Shown here in pieces: positions 55,901-61,173 of a stretch of 64,000 nucleotides of DNA (position 1 is the stretch's first letter; every line of letters starts with the position of its first letter). Source of the stretch: Enchytraeus crypticus (taxonomy: Eukaryota > Annelida > Clitellata > Enchytraeida > Enchytraeidae); contig CAJHZI010000263.1 of the NCBI GenBank assembly GCA_905160935.1, forward strand, positions 336,501 through 400,500, read 5' to 3'. The notes beneath the pieces were generated by a model. It was not told the DNA's origin. It was given only the letters and a program-made list of their open reading frames with translations, and ran no database searches. The position numbers and the translations under genes were made by a program.

Positions 55901-58888
55901 CGTTGATGATGTTATAAACAAGTTGAAGAAAGGCAAAGCCTCTGGAATGGACAATATTACATGTGAACATCTTCAATATGCTCATCCTATTGTTTGCAGT
56001 TGCATCACTATGTTGTTTAACTTAATTGTGGCATTAAAGTATGTTCCTGCTGCTTTTGGGGAGGGGATAATTATTCCGATTCCTAAGGGTGATAGGAAAT
56101 GTGATCATGTTAAAATTGAAAATTATAGAGGAATAACAATCAGTTGCATGCTGTCCAAGATATTTGAAAGTTGTATATTACGTTGTGTAGGCAATTATTT
56201 CCTGACATCCGTTCGTCAATTTGGTTTTAAACAAAAAGTGGGATGTAGTAACGCAATTTATTCTTTAAGAAAAACTATTGAATATTTCACAACTAAAAGC
56301 TCTACTGTAAATATTTGTTCGTTAGATGTATCAAAAGCATTTGATAAAATTAATTTCAAAATGCTATTCTGCAAATTGATGAACAGAAAATTACCAAGAG
56401 TTCTAATTGAACTATTGTTAAATTGGTACGGCAAATTAAATTCACGTGTTAAGTGGAATGATGCTGTATCAAGTAGTTTTATCGTTACTTCGGGAGTAAG
56501 ACAGGGCGGCATTTTATCTCCAATATTGTTTGCTGTATGTGTCGATGATATGCTAATTAAGCTTGAAAAATCCAAAATTGGTTGTTTCGTATCTTCTCTT
56601 TGCTGCAATTCCTTTATGTATGCGGACGATTTAATATTATTATCGTTGACTGTTACAGATTTACAGTCCCTAATTGAAATCAGCACAAATGAATTAACTA
56701 ATGTAGGTTTAAGTGTTAATTGTAGTAAAACATTCTGCATTAGAATTGGTCCTAGACATAATATTAAGCCCATTAATATGATAATTGATAACAGAAGCAT
56801 AGAGTGGGTTAATGAAATACGTTATTTGGGATTAGTTTTGGTGTCATCAAAAAGTTTCAAAATTAATATGCAAAACCGTAAGCATAAATTTTTTAGGGCA
56901 CTTAACGCTATCTTCAGCAAAATTGGGGGCAACGCTGCACCTTCTGTAGTTATCTCACTTGTTGAATCATATTGTGTACCCATTTTGCTGTATGGTTCTG
57001 AATGTGTAGAATTGGCAAAGTCTCTGATTCAGAGCCTAGAAAATGCTTATTCTCAATTGTTTAGCAAGTTATTTCGTACATTAGATAAGAAAACAATTAA
57101 TCAGTGTCAGTTTTTTTCGGGTCAATTGCCGATTGAACTAAAGATTGCAAATAGAAGATTTAATTTTTTGAGGAAATTGTGTCTTTCTGATACCTCTTGT
57201 AAATACTTTAATTGTTTTAATGGAGAGTTGTTGCCATTGATTAATAAATACTGCGTCAACGTAATTAATAGGCCTAACTGTACCTTGCCAGTGAGCTTAC
57301 AAGTTGAGAGACTTGACTTTAAGTCGTTATTGCGAAACTACTTTGAACGTTCGCTAGAAATCAATTAAGGTTTAGTTATTCATTTTTAGTTTATTGATTG
57401 AGTGTATGCTTGTGTCTATTTTTTTTTTCAGCACTACGTATGTGTTTACTTGCATGATTGTATTGTAGTTTGTTTCTTGTCTTGCTACCTGAATGGTGAA
57501 ATAAAAGCTATATATATAAAAGCTATATATATTTCTTAAAGGTTATATTTAATTAATAATAATAATAATAATAATAAAGGTTTAAAAGCCGTTTCCTCAT
57601 CCAGGGATGATGTCAGGGACGTCCCCAACAGCACACATCACTACAGATCAATTCACCCAGACCAATCTGCAAAATAAATGTGCTGAGGAGAAGTAAGGTC
57701 AAACGAAAGCCAGTCCGGGGATCAAAAATGGTCAGAGTAGATTGATTATGTCTACGGTGGGAAAAGGTAAGTCTTAAGCTTGCTAGAGAATGTTGAAAGA
57801 GAAGAACAAGAGCGAAGATTAGCAGGTAAAGAGTTCCAGATTGTGGGTGCTGCGTAAGAAAAAGAACGTCTGCCCAATGATGTGAGAATATTTGGAACAG
57901 AGAGAAGATTGGCATCGGTGGAACGAAGTGAACGTGAGGGACGATAAGGAAGAAGAATTTCAGACAAGTAAGAAGGCTTGTCAAATCGCAGAGTTTTGAA
58001 AGTTAATAGAGCTATTTTATATTTTATGCGTTGATTAACAGGAAGCCAGTGAAGTCTGCGAAGTAAAGAAAGAGAGCAAAATTGAAGTCGAGAGGACTTG
58101 CAAACAACACGTGCAAGAGAATTTTGGACGTGCTGCAAACGATTGAGAGAAGAAGTAGGCAATCCATGTAATAATGAATTACAGTAGTCGAGCTTTGAAT
58201 GAACTATAGAATTAGCAAGGATAGTGGCTGAATTTCTAGTAAGGGATGGACGTATTTACCTAATCTGACGAATCTGAAAGAAAGAAGCGCGACAAACAGA
58301 AGAGATATGGGATTTAAAGTCAAGGTTTTCATCAATTATGACTCCAAGGTTTTTGGCGGGTCGAGAAGGTGAAAGAGCAAGATTCTGAAAATTAACAAAA
58401 TTATTAGTAATTTTATTTCTTTGCAAAGGAGTGCCAATTAAAAGGTATTCAGTTTTGGAGGGATTAACAGCAAGACGGTTAGCACAAAACCAGGAATAAA
58501 CCTTGTCTAGAATGGATGAGAGATGGGCCTGTTGCTGATGGGAATCATGATTACAAAAGGAAATATACAGTTGAGTGTCGTCTGCATAGAAATGAAAATT
58601 TATGGAAGACTGAGCAAGCAGGTAGCTAAGAGGAGTGATACATAAAGAGAAGAGCAATGAATCTAACACTGAACCTTGAGGATCACCGCGTAGGAGGGGT
58701 AGTTCAGAAGAGTCATTTTGACCAATAACAACTGATTGTGTGCGACATGAGAGATATGATGTAAGAAGGGAAAAGCAGAATCAGAAATGCCAAAACAAGA
58801 TTTAAGCCTATTTATTAGAATGTCATGGTCAATTGTATCGAAGGCAGCAAAGAGATCTAGAAGAACCAAGGCAGAATAATTAATAACA

Positions 58889-58930
<42 letters not shown>

Positions 58931-59744
58931 GTAACAATAAATACATGAATATTACATTACCAACAAAATAAATACATGAATATTTATTTGTTGATGAATA
59001 GCTTAATGGATGGATTGTTTATTACTAATTTCAGTTAGGAATTGGTATTAGTATCACACCTTGTGTTCTTTTCACCTGGCGTAAAAAAGTAAAAATAATA
59101 ATAACAATAATAATAATAATAATTTGCCCCTGCGGTCATGAAGTCGACGCTTTAGGTCTCCACGGCCTCTCCTGCAAACGAAGCTCAGGTAGAATGTCTC
59201 GCCATCACAATTTAAATGACATAATATGGCGAGCACTTTCGAGAGCAGGCATCCCTTCCTCTAAGGAGCCAAGTGGGTTGTCCAGATCAGACGGCAAGCG
59301 TCCGGACGGCATGACTTTAGTGCCCTGGTGCAACGGTAAATGTGCCGTTTGGGACGCCACGGTCATTGACACTATGGCAAACTCCTACCTGAATACGACT
59401 TCAGTCACAGCCGGTGGAGCTGCTGTTCATGCCGCCTCTAGGAAGTTGGATAAATACCGTGATCTGTCCTTAGGATATGAAGTTGTTCCGGTGGCCATTG
59501 AAACCATGGGCCCGATGAATCCCGAAGGAGTTGACTTTATTAATGGCATAGGCAGACTTATTGCAGAGCAAACCGGCGATAAGCGAGAGACATCTTTTCT
59601 TTGGCAAAGGCTTTCCATGACTTTGCAAAGATTTAATGCAGTCTGCTTCAACAATTCTTTTAAGCCGATTGATGACCTCGAGTAGCCGGGCGGCGATTCA
59701 GCACGTATTGCTTGAATCGTTTTTATCAAACCCCAGGTTCTTTA

Positions 59745-59777
<33 letters not shown>

Positions 59778-61135
59778 ATAATAATAATAATAATAAGAGC
59801 AATAATAATAGTAATAATAATAGTAGTGATAGGAACAGATTACAAAATTCTAGTTTCACTCACCAGTCCGCCAGATGTCCCTGTTGATAGCTGATCAGAT
59901 CCCGCAGCTCTACAGAAGGGCGTGGCTACAGTAGAGAGAGGATTGATTGGCTGAAACACTGCACTGGCTCCACCAATAGCGTCGCTGTAGCAGGTAGATG
60001 TAGGCGGAGACCTGGGCAGTAGTTTGATGGGATGTTGAAGATGATGAAGTCTCGAGTGATCAACAGTTGAATACCTACGCTGTGTGGAGGTCTGATCACC
60101 TGATCAGTCAATCAATCAATCAATCAATCACCTGATCAAACGATCAATCATTAAAACAATCAAACAATCGATCAATCAATCAATCGATCGATCAATCAAT
60201 CAATCAATCGATCGATCAATCAATCAGTCAATCGATCAATCAGTCGATCAGTCAATCAATCGATCAATCAAACACTTGATCAATCAATCAAACAATCAAT
60301 CAAACAATCGATCAATAAATTAATCAATAAAGCAATCAAACAATCGATCAATCAATTAATCATCTGTATTAATCTGTACGTACCTGCAAGTGCTTTTCTA
60401 ACTGTGTAAGACTTCTGATTGTGCCAGATATCATTCCAACAAACACATAATAATCTAGATTTATTCACCTCCACACAATGAAATCCAAATCTATTTTAAA
60501 TGTTGTAACAAAAGGGTACTTTAACATACATGTATTTATTTAAGATACATATTTATGATTTTATTTCATCATACACGTATCTATTTTAACATATATAGTA
60601 TTAAATCCACTGAAAGAATACTACAGCTTACTTTTGTGTCTCATACGTCGACGTTTGCTCGGTCCAGAGGCGCCATCTGGTGAATGAAAGTTAACTACTT
60701 CAGGAAATGAGCTCGACTTGACTGGGGAGGCAGCTGTAGGCATTTCATCATAGAAAATTTGATTGTAGCAAAATCAATTATTTCTTATTTATAATACGGC
60801 ATAAGAAATCATTTCATTCAAAATCAATCATTTCATAGTAGCAAAACCAATTATTTACTATTTATTGTACGGTATAAGAAATCATTTCATACAAAAGTGA
60901 ATCATTTAATAGCCGTTAAAATCAAGAATTAATTTAAAATAATTAAGACCGTATTTAGTAAGACGATAATCCAAGTTTTAAACCTTCAGAGTGGCTTAAA
61001 TCATGTTTCGAGTCGAATAAATTATATATATATATATTATATATATATCTATATATATATATATATATATGTATATACATATATATATTATATAAATATA
61101 TATTATATATATATATATATATATAAATTATAATT

Positions 61136-61173
<38 letters not shown>

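Larger units (their letters stand above)
52800..57540 (+). mobile_element. Apparently intact non-LTR retrotransposon
   Basis: ORF1 (52868-54415) and ORF2 (54387-57368) are both open, overlapping by 29 bp in different frames. The 3' end carries AATAAAAGCTATATATA repeated as AAAGCTATATATAT units (57495-57535). The 5' boundary is not clear; it lies upstream of 52868. It is in antisense orientation inside an intron of Mondo. Open ORFs without stops suggest a recent insertion. ORF2 has no RNase H-like segment that I can see. Exact clade (CR1/Jockey-like superfamily) is not resolved by eye. Confidence 0.88.
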
